Positions 1-10,034 are shown, counted from the first letter of the stretch. The stretch is 43,329 nt of DNA from Nocardioidaceae bacterium (GCA_029268205.1 JAJUGK010000003.1:1-43329), one strand, 5' to 3'. A program made the numbers and translations. Notes: generated by a model from the letters alone, not told the origin.

Positions 1-1
1 C

Positions 2-1123
2 CCCACCATCGCCGACGCCGTGGCCGCCACCGTGTGCCTGCACGCGACCGAGCCGGCCACGCCGTACCTCTCCCTCTTCGCGCGCCTCGACGACGTCGAC
101 CGACCGACCGTCGCCCGGGCGCTCTACGAGGAGCGCAGCATCGTCAAGCACCTGGCGATGCGCCGCACCCTGTTCGGATTCCCGCCCGACCTGCTGCCCG
201 CGGCCCTCGGCAGCGCCTCGGCCCGGGTTGCGGCGCAGCAGCGCCGCCAGCTCCCGCGCGACCTGGCCCGCACCGGCGGGTTCAGCGATCCGGAGGCCAC
301 GGTCGCCGAGATCGAGTCCGAGCTGCTGCGGGTGCTCGCCGCGAACGGTCCGGCGACCACCGGCGAGCTCGCCGAGGCCGCCCCGGCGACGCTCGCGCAG
401 CGTCTCGACGGGATCGCGCTGACACCCCGGGTGCTGACCATCCTCAGCGCCGAGGGGCGTGTCTACCGCGGCGCCCAGTCGACGGGGTGGCGCAGCTCGC
501 GGCCGCGCTGGACCCTGGCCGAGCAGTGGGTGCCGGATCTGCCCGCGCCGCTCACCCCCGCACAGGGGTACGCCGTCCTGGTCGCGGCCTGGCTGCGCGC
601 CTTCGGCCCCGGCACCGAGAGCGACCTCGTGTGGTGGCTCGGGGCCACCAAGGCCGCGGTCCGCGCGGCCCTTCAGGACGTGGGGGCGGTGCCGGTGTCG
701 CTGGACGGCACCGACGACCTCGGCTGGCTGCTGCCCGACGACCTGGAGCCCGAGCCCCCGGTGGACCCCTGGGTCGCCCTGCTGCCGGTCCTCGACGCCA
801 CCACGATGGGGTGGAAGCAGCGCGACTTCTACCTCGGTCCGCACGCGCCGTTGCTCTTCGACCGCGCGGGCAACGCCGGCACCACCGCCTGGGTCGACGG
901 CCGGGTGGTCGGCGGGTGGCACCAGGACGCCGACGGGGTCGTCGTGGTCAGCCTCCTCGAGGACGTCCCGGCCCCCGCGCGGCGGGCGCTCGATGCCGAG
1001 GCCGACCGCCTCACGTCCTGGCTGGCGGGGGAGCGCGTCGGCACCGTCTACCCCTCCCCGTTGATGCGCGAACGCACCGGCCTGAGCGCGACCACCCGCG
1101 GTGGTCCCGCGCGGCCCGCCTAG
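2..1123 (+). CDS. Winged helix DNA-binding domain protein (HTH_42/AlkZ-like), 5' end outside window
   Basis: The reading frame is open to the window edge and the first residues seen (PTIADAVAATVCLHATEPAT) belong to the middle of the conserved N-terminal block of the PF06224 (HTH_42) family, so the true start lies upstream; 373 residues are visible. The family includes DNA glycosylases of the AlkZ/YcaQ type that unhook alkylated bases or interstrand crosslinks, but most actinobacterial members are uncharacterised. Where AlkZ has a Gln-x-Gln catalytic motif this protein has His-Ala-Thr (in CLHATEPAT), so glycosylase activity cannot be assumed. The 3' end runs almost directly into the next gene, with an 11-nt gap. 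DNA binding is the safe call; the enzymatic role is open. Confidence 0.8.
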   Translation, partial: PTIADAVAATVCLHATEPATPYLSLFARLDDVDRPTVARALYEERSIVKHLAMRRTLFGFPPDLLPAALGSASARVAAQQRRQLPRDLARTGGFSDPEATVAEIESELLRVLAANGPATTGELAEAAPATLAQRLDGIALTPRVLTILSAEGRVYRGAQSTGWRSSRPRWTLAEQWVPDLPAPLTPAQGYAVLVAAWLRAFGPGTESDLVWWLGATKAAVRAALQDVGAVPVSLDGTDDLGWLLPDDLEPEPPVDPWVALLPVLDATTMGWKQRDFYLGPHAPLLFDRAGNAGTTAWVDGRVVGGWHQDADGVVVVSLLEDVPAPARRALDAEADRLTSWLAGERVGTVYPSPLMRERTGLSATTRGGPARPA

Positions 1124-1134
1124 AGTTGCGGTCC

Positions 1135-1878
1135 GTGCGAGCCCAACCCGAGCAGCAAGCGCCCCCCGTCCAGCGGATCCGGCTGCGCTACGCCAAGCGC
1201 GGGCGGCTGCGGTTCACCAGCCACCGCGACTTCAGTCGCGCCTTCGAGCGCGCGGTGGTGCGGGCGGGCATCCCGATGGCCTACTCCTCGGGCTTCCACC
1301 CGCACCCGCGCATCTCCTACGCCGGCGCGGCCCCGACCGGGTCGGCCAGCGAGGCGGAGTACGTCGAGATCGGCCTCGCGCGCCCGGTCGCCCCCGAGGA
1401 GGTGCGCGCGGCGATCGATGCCGCCCTGCCGACGGGACTCGACGTGCTGGCGGCCGCCGAGAGCCCCGGCGGATCCCTCGCCGACCTGCTCGAGGTGAGC
1501 CGCTGGCAACTGACCCTGACCGAGGTCGGTGCCGGCGCCGTGCAGGCGGCTGTCGGGGCGTTCCTCGCCGCCGAGTCGGTCACCGTCGAGCGGATGACCA
1601 AGAAGGGCATGCGCAGCTTCGACTGTCGCGCAGCGGTGATCGCCCTGACCGTCGAGCACGCCGTGGACCCTGCCGTGGGCCCCGTGCTCGACGTCCTGCT
1701 GCGGCACGGCACCCCCGCCGTACGGCCCGATGACGTGCTGCGCGGACTCACCGAGGTTGGGGGGCTTCCCGAGGGGATCTCGGCGCTGCAGCGACGGCTC
1801 GCCCAGGGCCGCTACGACGAGGCGACGGGCGCGATCCACGACCCGCTCGGCGCGGTCGACGGACCGACCGCGTCCTGA
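1135..1878 (+). CDS. TIGR03936 family radical SAM-associated protein (DUF2344)
   Basis: This 247-aa protein shows the typical family opening (IRLRYAKRGRLRFTSHRDFS) and the segment SSGFHPHPRISYAGAAPTG, both hallmarks of TIGR03936/DUF2344. The family is normally encoded beside or fused to a TIGR03960 B12-binding radical SAM protein and next to rne; its function is unknown, and a tRNA/rRNA modification role has only been guessed at from context. Here rne lies immediately downstream, as expected, but the preceding gene is a winged-helix protein rather than the radical SAM partner. I chose the GTG at 1135: it is 8 nt after a TAGAGT hexamer that overlaps the upstream stop codon. An in-frame TTG at 1126 is possible but less likely. 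Confidence 0.85.
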   Translation: MRAQPEQQAPPVQRIRLRYAKRGRLRFTSHRDFSRAFERAVVRAGIPMAYSSGFHPHPRISYAGAAPTGSASEAEYVEIGLARPVAPEEVRAAIDAALPTGLDVLAAAESPGGSLADLLEVSRWQLTLTEVGAGAVQAAVGAFLAAESVTVERMTKKGMRSFDCRAAVIALTVEHAVDPAVGPVLDVLLRHGTPAVRPDDVLRGLTEVGGLPEGISALQRRLAQGRYDEATGAIHDPLGAVDGPTAS

Positions 1879-1890
1879 CCGCGCCCGCGC

Positions 1891-1916
1891 GCCGACGTGG
1901 CGATCGCCACGTCGGC
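1891..1916. terminator. 26-bp perfect palindrome, probable terminator hairpin
   Basis: The sequence from 1891 to 1916 reads identically on both strands (arms GCCGACGTGGCGA / TCGCCACGTCGGC). It starts 12 nt after the stop of the TIGR03936 gene and has no T-tract, as is common for actinobacterial terminators. A protein-binding operator for the rne promoter just downstream is an alternative. Confidence 0.5.
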
Positions 1917-2163
1917 GGAGGCGGGTGTGCGATACTCGCCGCAAGACGTCTGTGAATGACGCCGGACCGCGACGCGGCCGACCGACGAGGGTGACAGGCT
2001 CGTGGGTCGCCAGGCCAGCGACCGCGGCGGGTGGGCGGACGTCACGACACGTTGGCTTGCGTCGTCCCGGGTGAGACCGGCGGCGGCGAATGACCGCCAC
2101 TGGGCGGGTGAGGGTGCTCGGCGTACCTGTCGAGGGCTGCCCGCCGGTGGCAGAGGAGAGCGC
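1917..2163 (+). promoter_or_regulatory. rne promoter and long 5' leader
   Basis: About 247 bases without a gene precede rne. A GATACT hexamer in an extended context (TGCGATACT, 1928-1936) is a candidate -10 and would give a leader of roughly 220 nt. The leader contains a small perfect hairpin GGTCGC-N7-GCGACC (2005-2023) and several GC-rich inverted segments before the strong Shine-Dalgarno GAGGAGAG. E. coli rne is autoregulated through its 5' UTR; a similar role here is only an inference. Confidence 0.4.
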
Positions 2164-5100
2164 ATGCTCGACACCGAAGACACCAGCTCCACCCCCTCCC
2201 CGGAGGAGGGAACAGGCCCCGAGGCCCCGGCTCCGGCCAAGAAGGCGGCGAAGAAGGCCCCCGCCAAGAAGGCCGCTGCGAAGAAGGCCACGGCGGCGAA
2301 GTCCGCGGCGAAGAAGGCTCCGGCGAAGTCCGCCGCGAAGAAGTCGGCCGCCGCGCCGGCGCCCGAGGCGGACCAGCCCGCACTCGCGCTCGAGAGCAGT
2401 GCCGACAGCGGCCCCGAGAGCGGCGAGGAGACGCCGCCCGCCAAGAAGACGGCGACGAAGGCCGCCGCGAAGAAGACCACCGCCAAGAAGACGGCCGCCA
2501 AGAAGACGGCGAAGAAGGCCTCGGCGACCAAGACCGCCGCGAAGCGGACCACGGCGAAGAAGGCCACGACGTCGGCGGTGGAGGAGCCGGTCGAGGCACC
2601 GGCCGAGGAGCCGACCGACGCCCCGACCGAGACGCCCGCCGAGACGCCCGCCGAGGAGGCCACCGCCACGTCCGGGGTGAGCGCGCCGCTGTTCCAGGCG
2701 CCCACCACGCCCGCGCGTCGGCGCACCCGCAAGGCCGCCGCGCCCGCGCCGGAGCCCCAGCCCGACACCGAGGTTGGGGCTGAGGAGGGCACCGAGGAGG
2801 GCACCGAGGCTCCCGAGGCGGCGGCCGCGCCGGTCAGGAAGGCGACCCGTCGCCGCGCCGCGAGCCCCCGGACGGCGGAGGCTGCCGAGGAGACCCCGGA
2901 GAGCGCGGAGGAGACCGCCGAGGAGACGCCGGGGGAGAGCCCGGATGGCACGACCGATGCGGACGACGCCCAGGCCGACGACCAGGCCGGCGACCAGGCC
3001 GGCGACCAGGCCGGCGACCAGGACGACGACCAGGACGACGACCAGGACGACCAGGACGAGACGGGCGACGGCTCCGGCGGCCCCCGGCGCCGACGTCGAC
3101 GTGGTGGACGTCGTCGCCGGCGCTCCGGTGGGGGCGGTGCCGACCGGGCCGACGGTGAGGGCAACGGCGACGGCAACGGCCAGGCTGCCGAGAAGAGCGC
3201 CGGCCCCAGTGGTCAGGCCAGTGGTCAGGCCAGTGGTCAGGGCAGTGACGAGGCCGACGACAAGAACGGCGAGGAGGGCGAGCAGAAGGGCGGCGACAGC
3301 GGCTCCGACTCGTCCTCGGGCTCCTCGTCGGGCTCCCGCCGCCGGCGACGCCGTCGCCGCTCGGGCGACAGTTCCGACAGCGGCGCGTCGGACGACCCGG
3401 AGAACACCGTCACCCGCGTCCGTCGGCAGCGCAGCGCCGAGGACGAGATCACGGCCCTGTCGGGCTCGACCCGGCTCGAGGCCAAGAAGCAGCGGCGTCG
3501 GGAGGGCCGCGAGGCCGGTCGGCGTCGCGCGCCGATCGTCAGCGAGGCGGAGTTCCTGGCGCGCCGGGAGTCGGTCGACCGCAAGATGGTCGTGCGCCAG
3601 CGCGACGACCTGACCCAGATCGCCGTGCTCGAGGACGACGTGCTGGTCGAGCACTACGTCGCCCGCGAGTCCCAGACCTCGCTCATCGGGAACGTCTACC
3701 TCGGCCGGGTGCAGAACGTGCTGCCCTCCATGGAGGCCGCATTCGTCGACATCGGCAAGGGCCGCAACGCGGTGATCTACGCCGGTGAGGTGAACTGGAC
3801 CGCCCTCGGCGCCAAGGACGGACCGCGCAAGATCGAGAGCGTCCTGAAGTCCGGTCAGCAGATCCTCGTGCAGGTCACCAAGGACCCCGTCGGCCACAAG
3901 GGCGCCCGGCTCACGAGCCAGATCAGCCTGCCCGGCCGGTTCCTGGTCTACGTCCCCGACGGCACGACCAGCGGCATCTCCCGCAAGCTGCCCGACACCG
4001 AGCGCACCCGGCTGAAGAACCTCCTCAAGGAGATCGTCCCCGACGGTGCGGGCGTCATCGTCCGTACCGCCGCCGAGGGTGCGAGCGAGGAGGAGCTGCG
4101 CCGCGACGTCGAGCGGCTCACTGCGCGCTGGGAGGACATCCGGGCCAAGGCCGAGAAGGGCAGCAACGCGCCGACCCTGCTCTACGGCGAGCCCGACCTG
4201 ACCCTCAAGGTCGTGCGTGACCTGTTCACCGAGGACTTCGCGAACCTGGTCGTCTCCGGCGCCGAGGCCTGGGAGCTGGTCAGCTCCTACGTCGAGCACG
4301 TGGCGCCCGAGCTGATGGAGCGGGTCTCGCGGTACGACGACTCCTCCGGCGACGTCTTCGCCGACCTGCGCGTCGACGAGCAGATCGCCAAGGGCCTCGA
4401 GCGCAAGGTATGGCTCCCCTCCGGCGGCTCCCTGGTCATCGACCGCACCGAGGCGATGACGGTCGTCGACGTCAACACCGGCAAGTTCACCGGGTCCGGG
4501 GGCAACCTCGAGGAGACGGTGACCAAGAACAACCTCGAGGCCGCCGAGGAGATCGTCCGCCAGCTCCGGCTGCGCGACATCGGCGGGATCATCGTCATCG
4601 ACTTCATCGACATGGTCCTGGAGAGCAACCGCGACCTGGTGCTGCGGCGCCTGGTCGAGTGTCTGGGCCGGGACCGCACCCGGCACCAGGTCGCCGAGGT
4701 CACCTCGCTCGGGCTGGTGCAGATGACCCGCAAGCGGATCGGCACCGGGCTGCTCGAGGCGTTCAGCGAGAACTGCGAGCACTGTGCGGGACGGGGCGTG
4801 ATCGTCCACGACATGCCGGTGGAGCACAAGCCGCGCAAGGACGACGAGCCCCGGCGGAACCGGCGCGGCGGAGGCGGCGGGAACAGCGGCGGGAACAGTG
4901 GCGGAAACAGTGGCGGTGGCGGCCGCGGAGGCGGGGGTGGTCGTGGCCGTGGCTCCGACCCGAGCAACGCCACGCCGCCCCGACAGGTGCCCTCGCCCAA
5001 GGAGCTCGCCGCGATGGCGCGGGCCGACACCGCCGAGCGCCCCGAGCCGAAGCCGGAGCCCGGAGCGGAGTCCGCGCCCGCACCGGAGCCGACGCCGGAG

Positions 5101-5379
5101 CCGACGCCGGAGCCGACGCCCGAGCCGGCTGCCGAAGCCGAGCAGCCGGTGGTCGGCCCGACGGTCTCCGAGCCGCGGGTGAGCAGCACCGTCCGTCGCC
5201 GGGGCGCGCGTCGAGCGGCGGGTCCGCCCCCGGTGGTCCCGGCGCCGGAGGTCGAGGCCGACATCGCCCCCGTCGGTGGGGGCGACGGCACGGGTGACAG
5301 CGCCGGTGCGGAAGCAGACGACCCGGACGCGCCGGTGCACGTCCCGGTCAAGCGCAAGGGCGGCGCGCGCAAGCGCTGA
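2164..5379 (+). CDS. rne: Ribonuclease E/G (Rne/Rng family)
   Basis: This is the endoribonuclease that starts mRNA decay and processes stable RNA. The 1071-aa protein starts at the ATG 2164 behind GGAGAG. Residues 1-450 are low complexity: a Lys/Ala-rich stretch of AKKA-type repeats (about 20-145), acidic repeats with DQAGDQAG and DQDD units (about 268-300), and Arg/Gly/Ser-rich tracts. The S1 domain begins near residue 506 ([20 protein letters not shown]). The catalytic domain carries VDVNTGKF (Asp769) and [11 protein letters not shown], matching the two metal-binding Asp residues of E. coli RNase E. The zinc-link is CEHC (Cys871/Cys874). The C-terminal tail is Arg/Gly-rich, then PEPT repeats, and ends in a basic KRKGGARKR. 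The disordered extensions probably act as RNA- and protein-binding scaffolds, as in other actinobacteria. Confidence 0.97.
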   Translation: MLDTEDTSSTPSPEEGTGPEAPAPAKKAAKKAPAKKAAAKKATAAKSAAKKAPAKSAAKKSAAAPAPEADQPALALESSADSGPESGEETPPAKKTATKAAAKKTTAKKTAAKKTAKKASATKTAAKRTTAKKATTSAVEEPVEAPAEEPTDAPTETPAETPAEEATATSGVSAPLFQAPTTPARRRTRKAAAPAPEPQPDTEVGAEEGTEEGTEAPEAAAAPVRKATRRRAASPRTAEAAEETPESAEETAEETPGESPDGTTDADDAQADDQAGDQAGDQAGDQDDDQDDDQDDQDETGDGSGGPRRRRRRGGRRRRRSGGGGADRADGEGNGDGNGQAAEKSAGPSGQASGQASGQGSDEADDKNGEEGEQKGGDSGSDSSSGSSSGSRRRRRRRRSGDSSDSGASDDPENTVTRVRRQRSAEDEITALSGSTRLEAKKQRRREGREAGRRRAPIVSEAEFLARRESVDRKMVVRQRDDLTQIAVLEDDVLVEHYVARESQTSLIGNVYLGRVQNVLPSMEAAFVDIGKGRNAVIYAGEVNWTALGAKDGPRKIESVLKSGQQILVQVTKDPVGHKGARLTSQISLPGRFLVYVPDGTTSGISRKLPDTERTRLKNLLKEIVPDGAGVIVRTAAEGASEEELRRDVERLTARWEDIRAKAEKGSNAPTLLYGEPDLTLKVVRDLFTEDFANLVVSGAEAWELVSSYVEHVAPELMERVSRYDDSSGDVFADLRVDEQIAKGLERKVWLPSGGSLVIDRTEAMTVVDVNTGKFTGSGGNLEETVTKNNLEAAEEIVRQLRLRDIGGIIVIDFIDMVLESNRDLVLRRLVECLGRDRTRHQVAEVTSLGLVQMTRKRIGTGLLEAFSENCEHCAGRGVIVHDMPVEHKPRKDDEPRRNRRGGGGGNSGGNSGGNSGGGGRGGGGGRGRGSDPSNATPPRQVPSPKELAAMARADTAERPEPKPEPGAESAPAPEPTPEPTPEPTPEPAAEAEQPVVGPTVSEPRVSSTVRRRGARRAAGPPPVVPAPEVEADIAPVGGGDGTGDSAGAEADDPDAPVHVPVKRKGGARKR

Positions 5380-5402
5380 TCGCCCACTCCGCCCCCCAAC
5401 GA

Positions 5403-5438
5403 CGACGGGCCGCCTCCGACTCCGGAGGCGGCCCGTCG
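5403..5438. terminator. Terminator hairpin between rne and the convergent membrane protein gene
   Basis: A perfect 16-bp stem (left arm 5403-5418, right arm 5423-5438) closes on the loop ACTC. It lies 23 nt after the rne stop and about 30 nt from the end of the convergent gene, so it can serve both strands. There is no clear T-tract. Confidence 0.8.
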
Positions 5439-5468
5439 CGTACGTGCGGGTCGGTGCAGGTGTGCCGA

Positions 5469-5972
5469 TCAGGCGGACTTGAACCAGGCGGTCGACTCGG
5501 ACTTGAACAGCAGCACGATCGCCGCGATCGTCAGCACGATCTGGATCAGCGACAGGATCAGCATGATCACCGGGCCGGTGGGGTTGGCCAGGCTCATCAG
5601 CACCCCGAGGACGCTGAGGACACCCAGCACGGTGAAGACGATGCGCGCCCAGTTGGCGCCCTTGCCGATGAACACGGCGATCAGGACCATCAGGCCGACG
5701 CCGATCACGAGACCGAAGATGACGCTCGCCACAGCGGCACCGCGGGCGGCGCTCTCGGTGAGCTCCATGCTCGCGTCCGCGTTCTCCAGGGCGGAGTCCA
5801 CGATGTCGTCGAGGTAGAGGAAGGTGAGCAGCGCGGAGACGAGGCCGAGCGCGATGGAGGCCCAGATCAGCTTCAGCGCGGTGTCGACGGCGGAGGGGCG
5901 GGGGCCGCGGTTGGCTCCCGGCTGGTAGACGGGCTCGGGGCCCTCGGACGGATACGGCTGGTACTCGGTCAT
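5469..5972 (-). CDS. Four-helix integral membrane protein of unknown function
   Basis: The 167-aa product has a Pro/Tyr-rich cytoplasmic head ([20 protein letters not shown]) followed by four hydrophobic segments: about residues 32-52, 78-101, 108-128 and 135-158. I recognise no enzyme motif; Tyr/Pro-rich heads of this kind are common in small actinobacterial membrane proteins. The gene is convergent with rne and divergent from rplU. On its own strand a TAGGGT hexamer ends 6 nt before the ATG, which fits a leaderless transcript and supports this start. Function unknown. Confidence 0.8.
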   Translation of the reverse strand: MTEYQPYPSEGPEPVYQPGANRGPRPSAVDTALKLIWASIALGLVSALLTFLYLDDIVDSALENADASMELTESAARGAAVASVIFGLVIGVGLMVLIAVFIGKGANWARIVFTVLGVLSVLGVLMSLANPTGPVIMLILSLIQIVLTIAAIVLLFKSESTAWFKSA

Positions 5973-6024
5973 GGTGCGACCCTAGACTCCGACCACCCCC
6001 GGTCACGGTCATGCACAGGTCGTT

Positions 6025-6054
6025 TTGCGATCTGCCGGTCCGGTTGCGTAGACT
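6025..6054 (+). promoter_or_regulatory. Probable sigma-A promoter of rplU-rpmA
   Basis: TTGCGA (6025-6030) and TAGACT (6049-6054) are separated by 18 nt and sit about 105 nt upstream of the rplU start. The leader that follows includes a short C-rich/G-rich inverted segment (around 6090-6125) that could be a ribosomal-protein leader, but I cannot identify a known structure. Confidence 0.5.
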
Positions 6055-6158
6055 CGCCCCTCGGTGCGTTGACACGTGCCTGCACCTTCGCGCCTCCCGC
6101 GTCCTGCGGGGTGAGTCACGCGGAGGCCGAAGAACCCGACGAAGAGAGTGAGCACGCG

Positions 6159-6467
6159 GTGTACGCGATCGTGCGCAGTGGCGGTACGCAGCAGAAGGTT
6201 GCTGTCGGCGACGTCATCGAGATCGACAAGGTGGCGACCCCGGTGGGGGAGAAGGTCACCCTGCCCGTGGTGCTCCTGGTCGACGGCGAGTCGGTGACCA
6301 GCGGCACCGACGCCCTCGGCAAGGCCTCGGTGACCGCCGAGGTCCTCGGTGGCGCCAAGGGCCCGAAGATCATCATCCAGAAGTACAAGAACAAGACCGG
6401 CTACAAGAAGCGCCAGGGTCACCGCCAGAAGTACACCCAGGTCAAGGTCACCGACATCTCCGCCTGA
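6159..6467 (+). CDS. rplU: 50S ribosomal protein L21
   Basis: The 102-aa product begins [18 protein letters not shown] and ends in the [16 protein letters not shown] block, the standard L21 signature and length. The start is the GTG at 6159, preceded by GAAGAGAG at 6141-6148; the longer open frame upstream has no L21 homology. L21 binds 23S rRNA in the large subunit. It is followed 32 nt later by rpmA, the conserved L21-L27-Obg order, and all three probably share one promoter. Confidence 0.97.
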   Translation: MYAIVRSGGTQQKVAVGDVIEIDKVATPVGEKVTLPVVLLVDGESVTSGTDALGKASVTAEVLGGAKGPKIIIQKYKNKTGYKKRQGHRQKYTQVKVTDISA

Positions 6468-6499
6468 GTCCCGCGGGCTCGACTACCGAAGGAAACACC

Positions 6500-6754
6500 A
6501 TGGCATCCAAGAAGGGCGTTGGCTCCAGCAAGAACGGGCGCGACTCCAACGCGCAGCGGCTGGGCGTCAAGCGCTACGGCGGCCAGCTCGTCAACGCGGG
6601 TGAGATCATCGTGCGCCAGCGCGGCACCCACTTCCACCCCGGCAGCGGCGTCGGTCGCGGCAGCGACGACACCCTGTTCGCCCTCGTGGGCGGCGCGGTG
6701 CAGTTCGGCACCAAGCGCGGCCGGCGCGTGGTCAACATCGTCCCGGGCGAGTGA
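6500..6754 (+). CDS. rpmA: 50S ribosomal protein L27
   Basis: The 84-aa protein begins [19 protein letters not shown] and includes [20 protein letters not shown], diagnostic of L27, whose N-terminal tail reaches the peptidyl-transferase centre. There is no Firmicutes-type cleavable N-terminal extension. A good Shine-Dalgarno (GAAGGAAA) precedes the ATG. A terminator-like hairpin separates it from obgE. Confidence 0.97.
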   Translation: MASKKGVGSSKNGRDSNAQRLGVKRYGGQLVNAGEIIVRQRGTHFHPGSGVGRGSDDTLFALVGGAVQFGTKRGRRVVNIVPGE

Positions 6755-6784
6755 CACGACGCTCGCCGGCACACTGAGCTCACC

Positions 6785-6818
6785 CACGAGGGCGTCCCGA
6801 TCACGGGGCGCCCTCGTG
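6785..6818 (+). terminator. Hairpin after rpmA
   Basis: CACGAGGGCG (6785-6794) pairs perfectly with CGCCCTCGTG (6809-6818), and the internal CCCG/CGGG extends the stem. It follows the rpmA stop by 30 nt and is followed by TCGTTCC. It may be partial, letting some transcription continue into obgE. Confidence 0.7.
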
Positions 6819-6853
6819 TCGTTCCCGTCCCCCTCTCTGCACCAGGAGCACCC

Positions 6854-8440
6854 ATGGCCGTCCCGACATTCGTCGACCGGGTGACCCTGCGGGTCAGCGC
6901 CGGCCGCGGCGGCAACGGCGTCGCCTCGGTGCACCGGGAGAAGTTCAAGCCGCTCGGCGGCCCCGACGGCGGCAACGGCGGGCGCGGTGGATCGGTGATC
7001 CTGCGCGTCGACCCCGACGTGACCACCCTCATCGACTACCACCACTCCGCCCACCGCAGGGCCGAGCACGGCAAGCAGGGCGCCGGCGGCCACCGCAACG
7101 GCGGCCATGGTGCCGACCTCGTCCTCCCGATCCCCGACGGCACGGTCGTCAGCACCACCGACGGCACGGTGCTGGGTGATCTGGTCGGCCCCGGCAGCGA
7201 GATGATCGTGGCCGAGGGGGGCCGCGGCGGCCTGGGCAACGCGGCGCTCGCCTCCGCCAAGCGCAAGGCCCCAGGCTTCGCCCTCCTCGGCGAACCGGGC
7301 GAGGAGCGCGACATCGTGCTCGAGCTCAAGGTGGTCGCCGACATCGGGCTGGTCGGGTTCCCGAGCGCCGGCAAGTCCAGCCTGATCGCGGCGCTGAGCC
7401 GGGCTCGCCCGAAGATCGCCGACTACCCGTTCACGACCCTGGTCCCCAACCTCGGCGTGGTCACCGCCGGTGACGTCACCTTCACCGTCGCCGACGTCCC
7501 GGGACTCATCGAGGGCGCGAGCGAGGGGCGCGGCCTGGGCCACGACTTCCTGCGCCACGTCGAGCGCTGCGCGGCGCTGGTCCACGTCATCGACACCGCG
7601 ACGATGGAGCCCGGGCGGGAACCGGTGGCCGACCTCGACGTCATCGAGAACGAGTTGGCCCGCTACGGCGGGCTCGAGGACCGTCCGCGGCTGGTCGCCC
7701 TCAACAAGGTCGATGTGCCCGACGGCCAGGAGATCGCCGACATGGTGGTCGCCGACCTGCGGGCCCGCGGGCTGCGGGTGTTCCCCGTCAGCGCGGCGTC
7801 CCGTGCGGGTCTGCGCGAACTGTCCTTCGCCATGGCCGAGGTCGTCTCCGCGGCCAGGGCCGCCCGCCCGGCCGCGCCGCCGACCCGCATCGTCATCCGG
7901 CCCCAGGACGAGACCGGCCGCGGCGCCGAGTTCACCGTCAAGCAGACCGGCGAGGGCTGGCGCGTACGCGGCGAGAAGCCCGAGCGCTGGGTGCGTCAGA
8001 CCGACTTCAGCAACGACGAAGCCGTCGGGTTCCTCGCCGACCGGCTCGACCGGCTCGGCGTCGAGGCCCGCCTCCTCGAACTCGGCGCGGTCGAGGGCGA
8101 CGCCGTGCTCATCGGTCACCCCGACGACGCGGTGGTCTTCGACTTCCGGCCCGGGCTGGACGCGGGTGCGGAGATCCTCGGTCGTCGCGGGGAGGACAGC
8201 CGCTTCGAGGAGTCGCGGCCGGCCGCCCGCCGTCGGCGCGCGATCGACGAGGCGTTCGGCGACCGGGCACCGGGGGAGACCCGGGCCGACGTGGCGCGCC
8301 GGCTCGCTGAGCAGGGACTGCCCGCGTCCGAGATCGAGCAGGTGGCCCGCGACCGGGGCGACGCACTCGCCGACGACTGGTGGCAGGCCGGCTGGGACGA
8401 GGACGACCCCGACAGCCGCAGGAGCACCGAGGATGAGTGA
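6854..8440 (+). CDS. obgE: GTPase ObgE/CgtA
   Basis: Essential ribosome-associated GTPase for 50S assembly and stress signalling. Domains in order in this 528-aa protein: glycine-rich Obg fold (about 1-158, with [18 protein letters not shown] and GGRGGLGN), a G domain with P-loop GFPSAGKSS near residue 168, G2 [10 protein letters not shown]3 DVPGLIEGA near 214 and G4 NKVD, then the actinobacterial OCT domain (about 345-430, [15 protein letters not shown]) and an acidic/Arg-rich tail. The ATG is preceded by AGGAG at 5-nt spacing. The last 8 nt overlap proB, so the two are translationally coupled. Confidence 0.97.
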   Translation: MAVPTFVDRVTLRVSAGRGGNGVASVHREKFKPLGGPDGGNGGRGGSVILRVDPDVTTLIDYHHSAHRRAEHGKQGAGGHRNGGHGADLVLPIPDGTVVSTTDGTVLGDLVGPGSEMIVAEGGRGGLGNAALASAKRKAPGFALLGEPGEERDIVLELKVVADIGLVGFPSAGKSSLIAALSRARPKIADYPFTTLVPNLGVVTAGDVTFTVADVPGLIEGASEGRGLGHDFLRHVERCAALVHVIDTATMEPGREPVADLDVIENELARYGGLEDRPRLVALNKVDVPDGQEIADMVVADLRARGLRVFPVSAASRAGLRELSFAMAEVVSAARAARPAAPPTRIVIRPQDETGRGAEFTVKQTGEGWRVRGEKPERWVRQTDFSNDEAVGFLADRLDRLGVEARLLELGAVEGDAVLIGHPDDAVVFDFRPGLDAGAEILGRRGEDSRFEESRPAARRRRAIDEAFGDRAPGETRADVARRLAEQGLPASEIEQVARDRGDALADDWWQAGWDEDDPDSRRSTEDE

Positions 8441-9572
8441 GGCGGGACTGCGCCCCGAGGTCGTGGCGGCGCGACGCGTCGTGGTGAAGGTCGGCTCCTC
8501 CTCGCTGACGACGGCCGCCGGGGGCATCGACGACGAACGACTGCGCGCCCTCGTCGACGCGGTCGCCGACCTGCGCCAGCGGGGCACCGAGGTGGTGCTG
8601 GTCTCCTCCGGTGCGATCGCCGCGGGCCTCGCACCGCTGCAGATGCCGCGACGTCCGCGCGACCTGGCCCGGCAGCAGGCCGCGGCGGCGGTCGGCCAGG
8701 GGCTGCTCGTCCACCGCTACACCGAGGCGCTGGCCCGCCACGGCCTGATCGCCGGTCAGGTGCTGCTCACCGTCGACGACGTCACCCGCCGCAGCCACTA
8801 CCGCAACGCCAGCCGTACGTTCGAGACGCTGCTCGACCTCGGGGTCGTGCCGGTGGTCAACGAGAACGACACCGTCGCCACGACCGAGATCCGGTTCGGG
8901 GACAACGACCGGCTCGGTGCGCTGGTGGCGCACCTGGTCCGCGCCGACCTGCTCGTCCTCCTCTCCGACGTCGACGGTCTCTACGACGCCAACCCCTCCT
9001 CCGGGTCGGCGTCCCTGATCCCCGAGGTCAACGGCGCCGACGACCTCGCCGGCGTACGCGTCGGCCGGACCGGCAGTGCCGGGGTCGGCACGGGCGGGAT
9101 GCAGACCAAGGTCGAAGCCGCCCGGATCGCCACCGGTGCCGGCATCCCGGTGGTGCTGACCTCCGCGCCGCTGGCGACCGCGGCGTTCGCGGGCGAGCAG
9201 GTCGGCACGCTGTTCCGCCCGACCTCGGGCCGCCGGCCCGCCCGGCTGCTCTGGCTGGCCCACGCGACCGAGCCCGCGGGGAGCCTCCACCTCGACGCCG
9301 GGGCGGTCCGGGCGGTCGTCGACCGGCGCGCCTCGCTGCTGCCGGCCGGCATCACCGGCGTCCGCGGCAGCTTCGTCGCCGGCGATCCGGTCGACCTCGT
9401 CGACCCCGACGGGACGCCGGTCGCCCGCGGGCTGGTCAACTACGACGCCGCCGAGCTGCCCGACCTGCTGGGTCGCTCCACCCGTGAGCTCGCGGCGACG
9501 CTGGGGTCGGCGTACGAACGCGAGGTCGTGCACCGCGATGCGCTGGCGCTGCTGACCGTCCGCCGGCGCTGA
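8433..9572 (+). CDS. proB: Glutamate 5-kinase
   Basis: First step of proline biosynthesis: ATP-dependent phosphorylation of L-glutamate to gamma-glutamyl phosphate. The 379-aa protein has an amino-acid kinase domain with [10 protein letters not shown] near the N-terminus, [27 protein letters not shown] and [12 protein letters not shown], then a C-terminal PUA domain (about 280-370). The start is the ATG at 8433, giving [11 protein letters not shown] and overlapping the obgE end by 8 nt. Both proB and proA are present here, with one small gene between them. Confidence 0.96.
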   Translation: MSEAGLRPEVVAARRVVVKVGSSSLTTAAGGIDDERLRALVDAVADLRQRGTEVVLVSSGAIAAGLAPLQMPRRPRDLARQQAAAAVGQGLLVHRYTEALARHGLIAGQVLLTVDDVTRRSHYRNASRTFETLLDLGVVPVVNENDTVATTEIRFGDNDRLGALVAHLVRADLLVLLSDVDGLYDANPSSGSASLIPEVNGADDLAGVRVGRTGSAGVGTGGMQTKVEAARIATGAGIPVVLTSAPLATAAFAGEQVGTLFRPTSGRRPARLLWLAHATEPAGSLHLDAGAVRAVVDRRASLLPAGITGVRGSFVAGDPVDLVDPDGTPVARGLVNYDAAELPDLLGRSTRELAATLGSAYEREVVHRDALALLTVRRR

Positions 9573-9680
9573 GCAACCGACGAGAGCAATCGACGAGGTT
9601 GGGCGATTCCGCCTCCGGGAGCCGCCGGAACGGGCAGACTCGACCCAACGGGGATGTGCGGGCAGATCAGAGGTGGTCGG

Positions 9681-10034
9681 ATGGTCGCGGCGAGGCTGTG
9701 GCATGTGACGCTCAGCGTCGCCGGTCAGCCGATGGAGGAGCCGATGGTGGCGCGTGCGCTCCAACGGCTCAGCGAGCAGCGGCCGATCCTGCACAGCCTG
9801 CGCTGTTCCCGCGACCACGCCGAGGTCCAGTTCTGGGAGGAGGGCGAGACGTTGCTCGACGTCGCGTCCCTGGCGCTGCGGGTGTGGATGGAGCACCGGG
9901 ACTCGGCCGGACTCCCGCGCTGGGAGGTCGTCGGTCTCGAGATCGTCGAGCGCGACCTACACAGCTCGCGGCAGCCCACGACCCCGGGTGCGGTGCCCGT
10001 CCGCCTGCACGACGTGCGGCCCACTCCCTTCTGA
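9681..10034 (+). CDS. Conserved hypothetical protein between proB and proA
   Basis: The 117-aa soluble protein begins MVAARLWHVTLSVAGQPMEE and contains CSRDHAEVQFWEEGETLLDV followed by an amphipathic helix around ALRVWMEHRDSAGLP. I recall similar short proteins in the same place in Nocardioides-type genomes, but no function is known to me. The ATG at 9681 is chosen because AGAGGTGG precedes it by about 5 nt; an upstream ATG at 9654 lacks a ribosome binding site. There are no membrane segments and no metal-binding Cys/His clusters. Position inside the proline operon hints at a linked role only weakly. Confidence 0.7.
   Translation: MVAARLWHVTLSVAGQPMEEPMVARALQRLSEQRPILHSLRCSRDHAEVQFWEEGETLLDVASLALRVWMEHRDSAGLPRWEVVGLEIVERDLHSSRQPTTPGAVPVRLHDVRPTPF

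Noticed and set aside
2969-3060. Tandem DNA repeats (GACCAGGCCGGC units) as a possible CRISPR or mobile repeat
   Set aside because: They are in frame inside rne, encode DQAG repeats, have no unique spacers and fit a coding low-complexity tract.
1120-6075. Very long minus-strand open frame (1651 codons) opposite rne
   Set aside because: It is a GC-rich shadow of rne and neighbours, with low-complexity Arg/Gly/Leu content and no recognisable domain; it crosses several real genes.
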